Under the pieces are notes generated by a model. The model saw only the letters and a program-made list of their open reading frames with translations, searched no databases and was not told where the DNA came from. 64,000 nt of DNA. Source: Poa pratensis (taxonomy: Eukaryota > Streptophyta > Magnoliopsida > Poales > Poaceae). Below, one piece after another: positions 10,419 to 23,400 of the stretch; the stretch's first letter is position 1, and each line of letters begins with the position of its first letter. The stretch lies in contig CAMZMU010000117.1 of NCBI GenBank assembly GCA_947311845.1, forward strand, positions 75,195,862 through 75,259,861. Reading direction: 5' to 3'. The position numbers and the translations under genes were made by a program.

Positions 10419-12131
10419 AGGCGATCATGATCAAACTAGGTTTCCACCGGAGTTGGGTGCAAATGGTCATGCGGCTGGTCACGACAGTGTCCTTCCAGGT
10501 GTTGTTTAATGGCGGCAAACATGATGCTTTTATACCCTCGCGAGGGGTGCGGCAGGGGGACCCAATATCTCCTTATTTGTTCTTGTTAGTAGCAGAGGGC
10601 CTTTCGTGCCTCTTAAAACACAGTTTATCATCAGAGCTCCATGGATTAAAGGTGGCACCGATAACTCCGGCGGTCAGCCATCTCCTTTTTGCAGATGACA
10701 ACATGTTGCTATTCAAGGCAGAGACGGTGGTAGCGGAGAAGGTCCAGGAGGTTTCGGACCTATATTGTATGGCGTCGGGTCAACAGATCAACCGGGACAA
10801 ATCCTCCATCTTTTTCAGCAAGAGATGTCCGGGGAGTACAAAGGAGGGGGTGAAACAGAGCCTTAATGTTCATTCGGAATCACTAAATGAAAAGTACTTG
10901 GGGATGCCGTCAGATGTTGGACGCTCGAAAAGTGGGGCTTTCAAGTATCTGAAGGATAGAATCTGGAAGCGAATACAGGGGTGGCTAGAGAAGCTTCTCT
11001 CGGCTGGAGGCAAGGACATTCTAATCAAGTCTGTCGCTCAAGCAATTCCGATCTTCTCAATGGCGTGCTTTAAATTGCCTAGGGGACTATGCCTCCATAT
11101 CAATTCCATGCTGCGGCAATTCTGGTGGGGCAGCAAGGAGGGAGAGCGGAAGCGGAGCTGGGTATCATGGAAGGAAATGTGCAAACCTAAGCAAATGGGC
11201 GGGCTAGGGTTTAGGGATATCGAGCTGTTCAACCTAGCTCTACTTGCTCGGCAAGGCTGGCGTCTCCTGCAGAACCCGGAGTCGCTAAGCGCGAGAATTC
11301 TAAAGGCTCGGTACTACCCGAGCACAGACCTCCTGCAATCCACATTGGGATCGGCGCCGTCACAGGTGTGGCGCGCGATTCAGGAGGGTTTACCTGTTTT
11401 GAAGCAGGGTTTAATAAAGAGAATAGGCACCGGCGAGGACACTGATCCGTTGAATGAACAATGGATCCCTAAGGAGGGTCTGTTGCGCCCTACAACCTGC
11501 CTTGTCAAGGAGCCACCGAGCCGTGTGGCGGATTTCATCGATGCAACGTCGGTGTGCTGGAAAGAGGAGTAACTGAGGCAATGCTTTTTGCCTATGGACG
11601 TGGAGGCTGTACTGCAGATTCCTTTATGCAGTAGACGTCAGAAAGATTTCTGGTCGTGGCATCACGAACGGAAGGGGGTCTTCTCAGTCCGCTCAGCCTA
11701 TAACATGCTCGTAAGTACGAGGGACAGAAGAGCAGCATGGCTGGAGCATCGAGCCTCTGGATCAAATGGAGCTCTGGTTCAAAAAGAGTGGAGCTCACTT
11801 TGGCGCACACAAGTACCATCAAAGGTGAAAGTGTTCTTGTGGAGGCTAGCAAAACAGTCAATTCCAACGAATGAAGAACGACACCGACGACACATGACGG
11901 AGAGTAGCTGCTGCCAGTTATGTGGAGCTCATGATTCTTGGTGGCACGCTCTCATTGACTGCACCATGTCCAGATGTGTTTGGGCATTAGTCGATGAGAA
12001 CATTACCGAGCACATGTCCCGCTCGGACACTGGGGATGCTCGGATTTGGTTAGCAACAATGATTGAAACCTTGAAGAAAGATGATCAGGTCCGGCTCTTT
12101 GTCACCCTATGGGCGATTTGGCATGCGCGAC
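10419..12131 (+). pseudogene. LINE ORF2, part 2: C-terminal reverse transcriptase and zf-RVT
   Basis: The frame resumes immediately after the CACTA element. RT motif B reads GVRQGDPISPYLFLLVAEGL, motif C reads HLLFADDNMLLF (the two catalytic Asp in FADD, about 10687-10701), and motif D reads INRDKSSIFFS, followed by KYLGMP. The thumb and connection follow (QFWWGSKE, WVSWKEMCKPKQMGGLGFRD). An in-frame TAA at 11570-11572 interrupts it. Beyond the stop the same frame continues into a zf-RVT domain (VKVFLWRLAKQSIPTN, CQLCGAHDSWWHALIDC), a zinc-binding module of plant LINE polymerases. Part 2 ends where the Gypsy LTR begins. Confidence 0.92.
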
Positions 12132-12619
12132 TGACATGGGTATACATATCGGGTACCCTATCATGAGGGTACCTGGTGCACGTGACGACTAAGGCCCAAT
12201 ATCGAAGAGCCTACTCGAAGCAAGACAAGAGGCCCAAGAGATGGAGTACCCTCCAAGACTAGACATAGGCATAGTCGGTTTAGGCTTTCCTTACGTGTAA
12301 ACTAGGTCGGTTACAAACTCCCGAGACCCAGCCTATTTAAAGGCTGGGAGGGGTACCGATCTGGGACCAAGCCATACTCGAACCACCAAAGCTCTTGCGA
12401 GATCGTCATCTCGCCGGAGCCACCTGTAACCACATAATCCACGATCAATAACAGACAAGCAGGAAGTAGGGTCTTTACCTCCACCCGAGGGGCCTGAACC
12501 TGGGTAAATCTTTGCCTCTGCTTGTCAGCCGACGAAACTACCAGTACTACCACGTTCTCTCCCCATAATCTCAACCCTAGGTCCTTAACCATGGGATTTG
12601 ATGAGGGTACACCTCGTCA
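12132..12619 (+). repeat. 5' LTR of the Gypsy element
   Basis: 488 bp, TG...CA ends, almost identical to 32073-32564. By eye there are roughly 4-5 substitutions and several 1-3 base indels. A CCTATTTAAAGG box near 12333 is a plausible TATA-type promoter. Confidence 0.93.
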
Positions 12620-12621
12620 AT

Positions 12622-12637
12622 TGGCGCCGTCTGTGGG
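12622..12637 (+). promoter_or_regulatory. tRNA primer-binding site of the Gypsy element
   Basis: TGGCGCCGTCTGTGGG stands three bases after the LTR. TGGCGCC-type primer-binding sites are common in plant Gypsy elements and pair with the 3' end of a host tRNA ending in GGCGCCA, where minus-strand DNA synthesis starts. Confidence 0.8.
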
Positions 12638-15495
12638 AAAGAATAGTGCTGGACTCGCGGTTTCTTCGGTTCCATCGGAAAACGGCGACTCGCCGATCGG
12701 ATCTACAAACGGCAACTCGCCGGCTGCATCGACAAACCAGAACTCGCCGACTCAGGCGGCACACGGCAACTCGCCGGCTCACTCGACAAACGGCAACACG
12801 CCAGCTTCACCCGCAAAAAGCGCATCGGATCCTCTGATGGATTTCGAGCCACACTCGCCAGGATTCCAGGAGGCCTTCTCCGATCTCGAGTCAGGTTTGG
12901 GTTTAACCGTTGGTTCGTTCAATTTTTTCGTCAACAAGCTTGGTGTGCAGGACTTGACGGATCCACGCCAACTCGCGACTTCGCACCCGAGGCTCCATCG
13001 GTTGCGGCTCCTTCGACTGCGGATCCCTCACTGTGTCCATACCATCGTCGACCCTCCAAGCTTGTTCGTCTGCAACAACCATGTCCACACGAGAGATGCG
13101 CGAGCTCATTGAAGAGCTCCAGGGCGAGGAGGCCGAATCAGCATACCGCACAAACGATCCCGAGCTGGATCTCCCACTCGAGGATAGTTTCGACTGCGGG
13201 ATCTCCCTCAGCGACTTCGACGACCTCGAAACTCATATCGACAACCACGTCGACTCCGAGATCTGCGCCAACAACAACCTCGACTTCGAGATCATAACAA
13301 CCTCGCCGACGCCGAGATGGCATAGGCGACGAAGACGTCGACTGCGAGATCCGTCCAGACGAACCACTCGATGAACATACACTCAGACATGAGCCTCGAT
13401 GAAGATGTCGAGTCCATGACGGGACTCGAAAGTACATACATACCCTCGGGTCATACCCCAACAGGTCTATGTGGCCATCGCCGCAGAAACATCAGAAACT
13501 GCGGCCAGTCGCAGGCCTACAGAATTCCCGTGCACAGTCACTATGCCGGACGGAGCCACAACCCTCACAATCACTGCTGAGATGGCAGCAAAAGCAGATA
13601 AAGTTATCAAGGAGTGCACAATGATGCCAGCAGACGCAACACAAGAAGAGATGTTGACCTTCCAGTACTTCAACTGGCAGGAGTCACTTCGACTGAAGCA
13701 GATAAGAGCACACTCGAAGAACGCAAAAAGCAAGCTAGCTTGTCGAGTGCGCGCAGAAGACAGCTCTCCCTGAGCTCCACCGGGCGAGCAGACACAGACC
13801 AGATCAAGGTTGTCACACCTCTCGCCAGGCGAGAAGGCGGCACTCACCCGCAACTTAGGCAACTCCTTCATGACATACGACGAGGAAGGACTGCCGGTGC
13901 CCAAAACAGCAGCAGGTGCTCTCTACACCGCTGCAGCATACCTGGAGGCAATCAAGCCCCCAGCGGATGACCCCAACGCAAAACTACACCGCCAACAGAT
14001 CAAATCACTCGCCTTAGCTGCAAAGGCCATACGCCAAGTTCCAAGAACTCCAGGTGGGAGTCGAGACCGTGCCCTAGTCGACGCCTCGGGAAGAGCATAA
14101 TCACAGTGGTCGTCGCCACCACTCGAAGGAAAGAAGCGGCTCGCGAAGGCGCAGGTCCAGGAGCAGATCACGCAGATCTTACAGTAGCGACTCATACTCT
14201 GATCGAGAGCCTGAGCCACATGGAGCTCTGTGCTTCACTCGACGCGTCCGCGAGACACGGATGCCCAAAGGATTCAAACTCACATCCGAACAGCCCAAGT
14301 ACACGGGTCGACAGGAACCTTCCGGGTGGCTGGAAGATTACAGGCTGGCAGTTGCGTGCCAGCGGGCACCAACACTACAGCCATGCAGTACATACGACTC
14401 ATGCTCGAAGGCACAGCTCGCGACTGGCTCAAGGCCCTACCTCCATCAACATACGACTCGTGGGATCACTTCCGCAGGGATTTCGTCAAAAACTTCGAGC
14501 CTCTATGTGAGCGCCCGAAAACATTCGAGGAGCTGCGGGCCTGCGTTCAGCGTTCAGACGAAACGTTGAGGTCATACATCAGACGATGGACTGAGATACG
14601 TAACTCAGTTGGAGTGGTTTCAGAAGATATGGCCATGGATGCTTTCGTCATGGGCCTCGCCAGGCGAGACTTCAAAGAAGCACTTGGCCGCCAAAAGCCA
14701 AAATCTGTAGCCCACCTCTTGCAGATCGCGACTGAGTGGGCAGATGGAGAGGATATGGCACGCACCACACGCGGGTCCTCACCCCGTGACAAACATGAGA
14801 ATAGCAGTCGAAGCCATAGAGACTCGTACAGAGACGACCGAAGGCGCAAACGTTCAAAACGTCATTACGACGATGACAGACCCGAATTCATGGCGGCTGG
14901 GTTCTCCACACCCCGCAATGATCAGGACAGAAGCGACCGACGGTCGGAAGATCGGCGAGACAGTCGAGATGATCGGCGAGACAGTCGAGATGATCGTCGA
15001 GACAGCCAACGCAGTGATAGCTACAAGAGGAAGGATTGGCGCAAGTCACGGGCACAATCTGAGCGATCATTCGAAGAAAAGATGGACGCTGATTGCAGAT
15101 TCCACCTGTACAAGGGGGACGATGGAAAACTGCGATCCAACCACTCGATGAGAAACTGCAGGGAGTTCGACCAAATGGCGACTGATTACGTAAATCGCAG
15201 AAAGGCAGCAGCCGCACAAGCACCTGCACCCGTGCCTCAGCCAAACAACGTGCCTGTTCTGATGGCACCACCTCCACCACCACAGCCTGCCCCAGGCGGA
15301 AATCTCGCGGGTGCCATACAGCCCGTGCCTCGGGTGGACGAACCACAGTACCCTCCGCCCCAAGGGCAGATGTACATGATACAGAAAGGTCGACCTTCCA
15401 ACAGGGAGCAAAAACTTCGCACTCGACAGGTAAACATGGCGGTCATGTCACCTCCTGCGGTAACAGAATACTTGAAGGAGCCGAAACTACAATAA
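12638..15495 (+). pseudogene. Gypsy gag (frameshifted)
   Basis: The leader encodes a low-complexity segment with repeated NGNSPA-type units (about 12660-12820). Pieces continue at 13471-13773 and 13810-14100. The recognisable capsid core (retrotrans_gag, PF03732) lies at about 14390-14760: LMLEGTARDWLKALPP, WDHFRRDFVKNFEP, LRSYIRRWTEIRN and DAFVMGLARRDFKEALG. A long Arg/Asp/Ser-rich tail with repeated RRDSRDD units follows (about 14930-15010), then a Pro-rich end. It would form the cytoplasmic virus-like particle and bind element RNA. At least two frame changes separate the N-terminal pieces from the core. Confidence 0.85.
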
Positions 15496-15534
15496 GCTTC
15501 AGCAAAGAGGACCACCCTCCATCGGTTGTTCGAC

Positions 15535-16080
15535 CAGGGCACTCTGCTCTGGTACTCGACGCGCAAATTGGAGGCTACGCCATGTCCAAGGTCTTCATGG
15601 ATGGTGGGAGCGGCATAAACATCATCTTCGCAGATACGCTCCGCAAAATGAACAGGTCAGTCGAAAACCTGCCAAGATCTTCAAATACCTTCCACGGTAT
15701 CGTTCCAGGGAAAGCAATAAGCCCAGAGGGCACCATACAACTCGACGTACGTTCGGGGACAAGCACCACTTCAGGACAGAGTCGATTGAGTTCGAAGTGG
15801 TCGACTGGAAGTCACAATACCATGCTATACTTGGACGCCCGACGTTCGCTCGATTCATGGCGGTGCCACATTACGCATACCTCCAGCTGAAGATGCCTGG
15901 ACCAAAAGGAGTAATCACAGTCAAGGGGAACTTCCAAAAGTCTGACTCTTGCGACCGAGAATTCAGCAAAATCTCTGAGATGTTTGGCATGGAAGCAACA
16001 CTCGCTGATCTAGCGGTCTCCAACGATCGAACACTTATGCCAGAGCACAAAAAGGTGGCAGTCGACAGAGCATTCAGTGC
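15535..16080 (+). pseudogene. Gypsy aspartic protease region (frameshifted)
   Basis: VFMDGGSGINIIF at about 15590-15630 is the catalytic Asp loop of a retropepsin in the form usual for plant Gypsy elements (DGGS in place of DTG). The frame shifts near 15760. The C-terminal part continues as FEVVDWKSQYHAILGRP, which contains the ILGR motif that follows the protease flap. The protease would cut Gag-Pol into mature proteins. Broken by at least one frameshift. Confidence 0.8.
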
Positions 16081-16159
16081 CACCAACGACACAAGATCGC
16101 ATCAGGTGCACCCGACTGACCCGACCAAGACAGTCAATGTCTCGTCGAGTCTGCCTATC

Positions 16160-17289
16160 GCATAGGAAAGCGCGCTCGTCGAATTCCTCCGTGAGAACTG
16201 GGATATATTTGCATGGTGTCCAGCAGACATGCCAGGTATTCCCAGGGAATTCGCCGAGCACTCTCTCCAGCTACTTCCAGGTGCTAAACCAGTCAAACAA
16301 ACAATGCGCCGCATATCCGGCCCAAAAAGAACTGCAGTCGAAGCCGAAGTCGACAGGCTACTCGCAGCAGGATTCATCAGAGAGATCAAGAAATCACAAT
16401 GGGTGGCCAACCCCGTACTTGTAGAGAAGAAGCATACAGACATCCTGCGGATGTGTGTAGATTTTACAGCACTCAATAAGTGTGTCCAAAGGATCACTTT
16501 CCACTACCTCGAATCGACCAGATCGTCGACTCCACCGCCGGGTGCGCTCGCTTGTCCTTCCTGGATGCTTACTCGGGTTACCACCAGATAAGGATGAAGG
16601 AAGAGGATGAAGAAAAAACGGCGTTCATAACCCCACTCGGGGTCTACTGCTACACCACAATGCCTTTCGGGCTCAAGAACGCAGGCGCAACCTATCAGCG
16701 CATGATGCAAGATTGCCTCAAGAAGCAGATTGGGCGAAACGTCCAGGTCTATGTAGATGACATCGTCATCACCACAAGAGAGGAAAACACACTACTCGAT
16801 GACTTGCGAGAGACATTCGCAAACCTCAAACGCTTCCACATCAAGCTCAACCCGAAGAAGTGCACGTTCGGCGTGCCAGCCGGGCAACTCCTCGGGTATC
16901 TAGTCTCAGCTCGAGGAATCGAGGCGGACCCGGAGAAAATACAGGCCATCTTGACGATGCAAAGGCCTTCAAAGCTCCACGACGTGCAAAAGTTGGCGGG
17001 TAGAGTAGCAGCACTCAGTCGATTCATCAGCAAGCTAGGCGAAAAAGCACTCCCGTTCTATCGACTGATGAAGAAGGCAGATAAGTTCGAGTGGACGCCA
17101 GAAGCCGAAGCAGCCTTCACGGACCTCAAGCGAGTCCTCACAAGCCCTCCAATCCTCGTAGCACCAAGGGAACGCGAGCCACTATACCTATATGTCTCTG
17201 CAACTAATAGGGTGGTGAGCACTGTTCTGTGGTCGAACGCAGAGAGGAGGGACACGCCCAAAGCATACAACGTCCAGTCTATTACTTGA
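16160..17289 (+). pseudogene. Gypsy reverse transcriptase (frameshifted)
   Basis: Starts with MPGIPREFAEHSL and the connector ISGPKRTAVEAEVDRLLAAG. RT motifs are WVANPVLVEKK, RMCVDFTALNK, then after a frame change near 16490 PLPRIDQIVDSTAG, FLDAYSGYHQI (first catalytic Asp), FGLKNAGATYQRMM and YVDDIVI (catalytic Asp pair, about 16749-16770). The thumb reads CTFGVPAGQLLGYLVS. A typical Gypsy RT followed by the start of a connection/RNase H region (FEWTPEAEAAFTDLK), then another frame loss near 17275. Confidence 0.92.
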
Positions 17290-17930
17290 GTGAAGTGCTC
17301 TCCACATCAAAGCAGCGGTACCCGCACTATCAGAAGCTGGCTACGCCGTGTTCATGTCCTCAAGGAAGCTGACGCATTACTTCTCCGAGCACCCGATCAC
17401 TGTAATCAGCACTTCAGGGATCGGGGACATCCTCACAAACCCCAATGCAACTGGGCGAGTAGCAAAATGGCTCATCGAGCTAGCACCAAGAGACATCAAG
17501 TATGATTACCCGAAGGCCATCAAAGCACAAGTTTTACCCGACTTCCACACCGAGTGGATTGAAGCTCAGCTCCCAGGAGCACCAGATGTGTCCAATTCCT
17601 GGACTATGTACTTTGATGGCTCGAAGAAAAACGAAGGCGCAGGCGCAGGTGTCATCCTCATATCACCAAAAGGCGACAAGCTCCGCTACATCCTGCAAAT
17701 GGGATTCGAGTTCCCATCCAATAACGAAGCAGAATACGAGGCTCTGATCCATGGCATGAGGATGGAAAGCCTCGGGTGCACTCGACTGATGATCTACGGC
17801 GACTCGAATCTGGTGGTGCAGCAAACAATGAAGGCTTGTGACGCAATCGCAGATAACATGATCGCCTACCGTGACTGTACAACATCATGGAGGGCAGCTT
17901 CGAAGGCTGCGAGTTGCGGCACATAGGGCG
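17290..17930 (+). pseudogene. Gypsy RNase H region with archaeal-type RNase H
   Basis: The frame at 17348 continues the connection domain (RKLTHYFSEHPITVISTS, IELAPRDIKYDYPKAIKAQ). A second RNase H follows: WTMYFDGSKKNEGAGAGVIL (catalytic Asp), NNEAEYEALIHGM (catalytic Glu) and MIYGDSNLVVQQ (catalytic Asp). This FDGS...NNEAEYEAL...GDS pattern is the archaeal-like RNase H of the Tat lineage. It degrades RNA in the RNA:DNA hybrid during replication. Frame lost near 17880, after which residues continue in another frame (GCELRHIGRESNEEADKLAN). Confidence 0.85.
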
Positions 17931-17965
17931 TGAAAGCAATGAAGAAGCAGATAAGTTAGCCAACA

Positions 17966-18858
17966 TTGGTGCGACCAAAGCACCAGTGCCACCTGGTGTC
18001 TTCTTCGAGCGCATCGAGCACAGATCAATCAAAAAGAAGCGGCAACTCCGCATCAGCCGCACCAGCCAAGAGCAAAACACCTAGCACAGAGGACCCACCA
18101 GTCGAGGTACTCCTCATCGAGCCAACTTGGACTCAACCCTTCCTCGCATACATACTCCGCGGCGAGGTACCCGAAGACTTCACAGAGTCAAGACGCGTCA
18201 CTCGACGATCTAAAGCATACACTGTCATCAACGGTGAACTTTACAAACGCAGCATATCAGGTATGTTCCAGCGTTGCATAGCATTTGAAGATGGCCAAGC
18301 CATCCTTCGTGATATTCATGCAGGTACTTGCGGGCATCACGCCAGCAGTCGATCACTCGTAGCCAAAGCCTTTCGCGCAGGCTTCTACTGGCCCACAGCA
18401 CTCAAAGACGCGGAGGACATAGTCAAAAGGTGCATCGGCTGCCAAAAATTCGCCACAAAGCCGCACGCACCCGCATCGGCGTTGAAGACAATACCATTGG
18501 CCTGGCCTTTCGCCCAGTGGGGGCTCGATATGGTTGGGCCACTCAAAAAATCCTCCCATGGAGGGCATACTCACCTTCTGGTGGCGGTCGACAAGTTCAC
18601 CAAGTGGATTGAAGCAGTACCCATCACAAGTTCGACTGCCACTACAGCAGTCAATTTCATAAAATCCATCATATACCGCTTTGGTGTGCCAAATAGCATC
18701 ATCACTGACAACGGTACAAACTTCACGGCTGAGGAATTCAAATCCTTCTGCAAAGAGCAAGATATCACGCTCAATTATGCATCTGTGGCGCATCCGCAAT
18801 CAAACGGCCAAGTCGAAAAGGCCAAAGGGCTTGTGACGAGTGGAATCAAGAAGCGCAT
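17966..18858 (+). pseudogene. Gypsy integrase, part 1 (zinc domain and most of catalytic core)
   Basis: The zinc-binding H2C2 module reads HHASSRSLVAKAFRAGFYWP, then CIGCQKFA. The catalytic core shows WGLDMVGPLKK (first Asp, about 18527), IITDNGTNFTAEEF (second Asp, about 18710) and PQSNGQVEKA (catalytic Glu, about 18815): the DD-E triad is complete. It would insert the cDNA into host DNA. The reading frame is cut at 18858 by an inserted LTR retrotransposon and resumes at 25885. Confidence 0.92.
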
Positions 18859-20444
18859 TGATACGTCTCCAACGTATCTATAATTTCTGATGTTTCATGC
18901 TTGTTTTATGTATCATTGTCACATGTTTTATATATACACTTCGTATCACTTTTATGCATTTTCTGGGACTAACCTATTAACAAGATGCCACAGTGCCAGT
19001 TCCTGTTTTCTGCTGTTTTTGGTTCCAGAAAAGTTGTTCGGGCAATATTTTCGGAATTCGACGAAACAAAAGCCAAACCTCCTATTTTTCCGAGGGACAC
19101 ACGGAGCCAGAAGGGCAAGCCAGGGGGAGGCCCACGGCCTCCAAACCACCTGCTCGTGCGGCTGGGCCACAGGCGCGCCGGGAGGTGAGGAGGGAGTCCA
19201 GGACCTCCACCGACATCGCCCCTTCGCCTATATATTGCCTCAGACGCGAAAACCCTAAAATACCAAGTCATATTCCACGAAGAGTTCCGCAGCGCCGCCG
19301 CCATCGACGACAAGTTTCGGGGGACATAATCTCTGTTCCGGCACGCTGCCGGGACGGGGAATTGCCCCCGGAGTCATCTCCATCGACACCACCGCCATCT
19401 TCATCGCCGCTGCTGACTCCCATGATGAGGAGGGAGTAGTTCTCCCCGAGGCGAGGGCTCTACCGGTAGCTATGTGGTTCATCTCTCTCTCACATGGTGT
19501 GATCTTTATGTGATCATGTGTATTGCTAGTATCGCTGAATACATTAATAATATTTATGCTACTCAAGTGATTTTGTCTAGTTTCTGGAGTCATTGTGACA
19601 ACACGGTATCAAGGTGACAGTGTGGGTACTTGTGTGACTCTATGAATAATTTAGATATTATCATGGCTTGTTCTTGGGAACTGTGGTGTTTGTTTACTCA
19701 GACTTTGAGAGTGCTTTTGCAGCCCTACACGTAGTACTCTTGTGTTATCAAGAAGGAGAATAATCCCGAGCAGTATTTACTTGTGTTCAGTTGTGCTAAT
19801 CTAGTTGAATATGTAGATGTTACTCTTTATCTATTATGCACTCAGAGGTTACTTTAATATGAACTCCGGTACTCTCCACGGTGTAAAGGTGACAGTGTGT
19901 GCACCGTGTGTGATTCCTTTATGACGTTGTGGCGCTTGTTTACTCCGGCTTGAGGTGTGCTTTTGTAGCCCTACACAATGAATGGTGTTTGTTATCCAAC
20001 AAGAGAGTGTTTAAGAGTAGCTTTTACTTATTCAGTTATGAGATCATTGTTGAGAGTGTCCACTAGTGAAAGTATGATCCCTAGGCCTTGTTTCTAAGCA
20101 TTGAAACACCGTTTACAACAAGTTCTGCTACATGTTTGCTTGCTGCCATCTTTATTTCAGATTGCAGTTACTACTTATAATCATCCCTATCACTTGTATT
20201 TCACTATCTCTTCGCCGAACTAGTGCACCTATACATCTGACAAGTGTATTGGGTGTGTTGGGGACACAAGAGACTTCTTGTATCTTAATTGCAGGGTTGC
20301 TTGAGAGGATATCTTTGACCTCTACCTCCCTGAGTTCGATAAACCTTGGGTGATTCACTTAAGGGAAACTTGCTGCTGTTCTACAAACCTCTGCTCTTGG
20401 AGGCCCAACACTGTCTACAAGAATAGAAGCGTGCGTAGACATCA
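18859..20444 (+). repeat. 5' LTR of the nested element
   Basis: 1586 bp, TG...CA. Differs from the 3' LTR (24297-25884) by roughly 15 substitutions and a few single-base indels by eye, mostly C/T or G/A changes as expected after methylation. That is close to 1 % divergence. Confidence 0.93.
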
Positions 20445-23400
20445 AGCTATTTTCTGGCGCCGTTGCCGGGGAGGTAAGGTAAAAGGTATTCACATCCTCT
20501 GGCTACAAAGCTATTTTCTAGTATTGTTGCTAGTGTGTGAGTGCTCGAAGTTATTTCCTTTAGATTCTGCAATTATATCTTTTTGTTTCTTGTTTTTATT
20601 TTCACTAGTTAGGCTTAATGGAAAACAACAAAAAAATTAGAGATCTATGAACTTTATATGAATTAGGACATGATGCTTTTGAAGAGAAAATTAAAAAACC
20701 TATGGAGTCTTGTTTGCATGATGGTAGCAATGTTATTACTATAAATGCTTTGAACACCATTATTGCTAATGCTATGCAAAGCTCTAAGCTTGGGGAAGCT
20801 GGTTTGATGATGATCCCCCAAGTTTTGAGGAGAAAATTTTCTTTGATGATACTTTACCTCCAATTTATGATGATTATAATGATAGTGGTATTTTGGTGCC
20901 ACCTACTATGGAGGATAAAGTTTATTATGATTATACTATGCCTGCAATTTATGATGAATACAATGATGGTTGTGATAGTTTTACTCTCACTATTACTAAT
21001 AAAATTGATTATGCTTATGTGGAGAGTAATGATACTTTTGTGCATGTGGATCATGATAAGAATGCTTTATGTGATAGCTATATTGTTAATTTTGTTCATG
21101 ATGCTACTGAAAATTATTATGAGAGAGGAAAATATGGTTGTAGAAATTTCATGTTACTAAAACACCTCTCTTTATGATGAAGGTTTTGAGCTTTCTCTTG
21201 ATTTGCTTTTATTTGCTGGGTACTTTAAGACCTACTGGTCCTTATGAGAGAGGGAGGCATGGATTCATATATCTCAATAATATTAAGTCTCCTCTCTTTT
21301 TGTTGAAATTTTTGAAGTTGTACTTGTTTTGCCTTCCTATGCTAGTCACTTTATGCTTTATTGATTTATTTTCTTACAAGACTCCTTTGCATAGGAAGTG
21401 GGTTAACTTAAATGTGTTTGGTATTTGCTTTTTGATGCTCTCTTATATTCAACTCTTATACATATGAGAGCATTATCAAAATCACTATGCCTAGCTAAAA
21501 GGCTTTAAAGAAAAGCGCTTATGGGAGACAACCCATTGTTTTTATTTTCTGTTATTTTTGCTTTTTTTTGCTTTGAGTCAAGGTGCTTGTTACTTCTGTA
21601 GCAACTCCTTTGTATCTTTATTTTATCGCATTGTTGTGCCAAGTAAAGTTCTATATTGAAAGTTGATGCAAGATTTGGATTTCTGCGCAGTGACAGATTT
21701 TTAGCTGTCACGGATTTGAGCTTATCTCCCTATAGAAAATTCAAAAATTCTGAAAAAATCACGCATCTTCCTGAGATATGTACGCAACTTTCATTATTTT
21801 AGGCCAGATCCATCTGAGCAACTTAAGTGCCTCGAAAAAATTCGTCATTCCAGACTGTTCTGTTTTTGACAGATTCTGCCTTTTGTTTTGCATTCGCTCT
21901 TTTACTGTGTTTGTGTGGATTTCTTTGCTCCACAAAGCATTGGTGGCTGTAGCTAATGTCCAGAAGCTTTGGGATTGATTGTATCATTACAGAATATGAG
22001 AATTTTTGATTATGCACTAACCCTCTAATGAGAACTGTCTTGAGTTTGGTGTGAAGGAAGTTTTCAAGGATCAAGCGAGAAGGGTGATATTATGTGATCA
22101 AGAAGAGTGAAAAGCCTAAGCTTGGGGATGCCCCCGTGGTTCATCCCAACCATATTCAGAGAGACTCAAGCGTCTAAGCTTGGGGATGCCAAGGCATCCC
22201 TTCTTCATCAACAACTTATCAGGTCATCTCTAGTGAAACTATATTTTAATTCTTTCACATCTTATGTGCTTTACTTGGAGCGTCTGTGTGCTTTTATTTT
22301 TGTTTTGTTTGAATAAATTCGGATCCTAGCAATCCTTGTGTGGGAGAGAGACACGCTCCGCTTTTTCATGTGAATACTCATGTTCTTCACTTATATTTGT
22401 TGAGTATTCTTAACTAGCTACTGCAGTGCTTTTAGCTCCTGTTTTTCATGCATCTCTTTGAGCTGTTAGCACGTGTTTATAAATACTCTCTTGCTGCATT
22501 ATATTATCATTTGGAGAGTTTATGTTTAATAAGTTGATTGGTGTTTGCTTGGAAAAAGAAAATGCTACATGTGGTAGTGGTATGATGAAAACTTGCATAA
22601 TCTTGTAGATCATTGAAACTTTGATAACTTGATTCTTTGCAAATGTTTTGAGATATTTAGATGGTAAAGCTTGCTGGTTAATTAAGTTAAAATCATTAGT
22701 GGATTGTTGTCTTTAAGCTTGTACCGTACTACAAACTCTAAAATTGTTGAAGGTGTAGTTGGACTTGATAGCTTTCCATGTCTGAAAGTTCATCGTAGTA
22801 ACTAAGTTGTGCTGAAGGTCGAGGGATCTAACGGGGTACTTGTGCCGCCGTGAACGGCCCTTCTTGGAGTGAATTTTAATCATGCTCTTAATGTTGAACC
22901 TGCTAGTTGTTTGCAATAAACTTGTGAGTTCTTTTTGACTAATGTTAAGCTACGGTTTTTGGCACTTCCACCATCCATATTTTGCTAGCCTCTTCGGTGC
23001 TGTGCATTGCCTTCTGCTCACATTGAGAGTTGTGCATACTTCGCCAGTACATCCAACCCCGTGGGAGAACTTCCTCTTGTTCTCCTACACATAAGCCCAT
23101 ACATCTTCCTCAAAACAGCCACCATACCTACCTACCACAGCATTTCCATAGCTGTTCCGAGATATATTGCCATGCAACTTCCATTTACATTACATGACTT
23201 GTTTATCATTTATATATTGCTTTGCATGATTCTATACAGCTGATGTGTGGTTTACCCATGTTACGCTAGATCATTGCACATCCTGCTACACTGGCAGAGG
23301 CATACAGTTTTATACATCATGTTTTGTTCATTATGAGTTATATGTACCAAAAGTTGTAATCATATTAGAGTGTTGCCCCTTCTTGAAAAGAGCCATGGAG

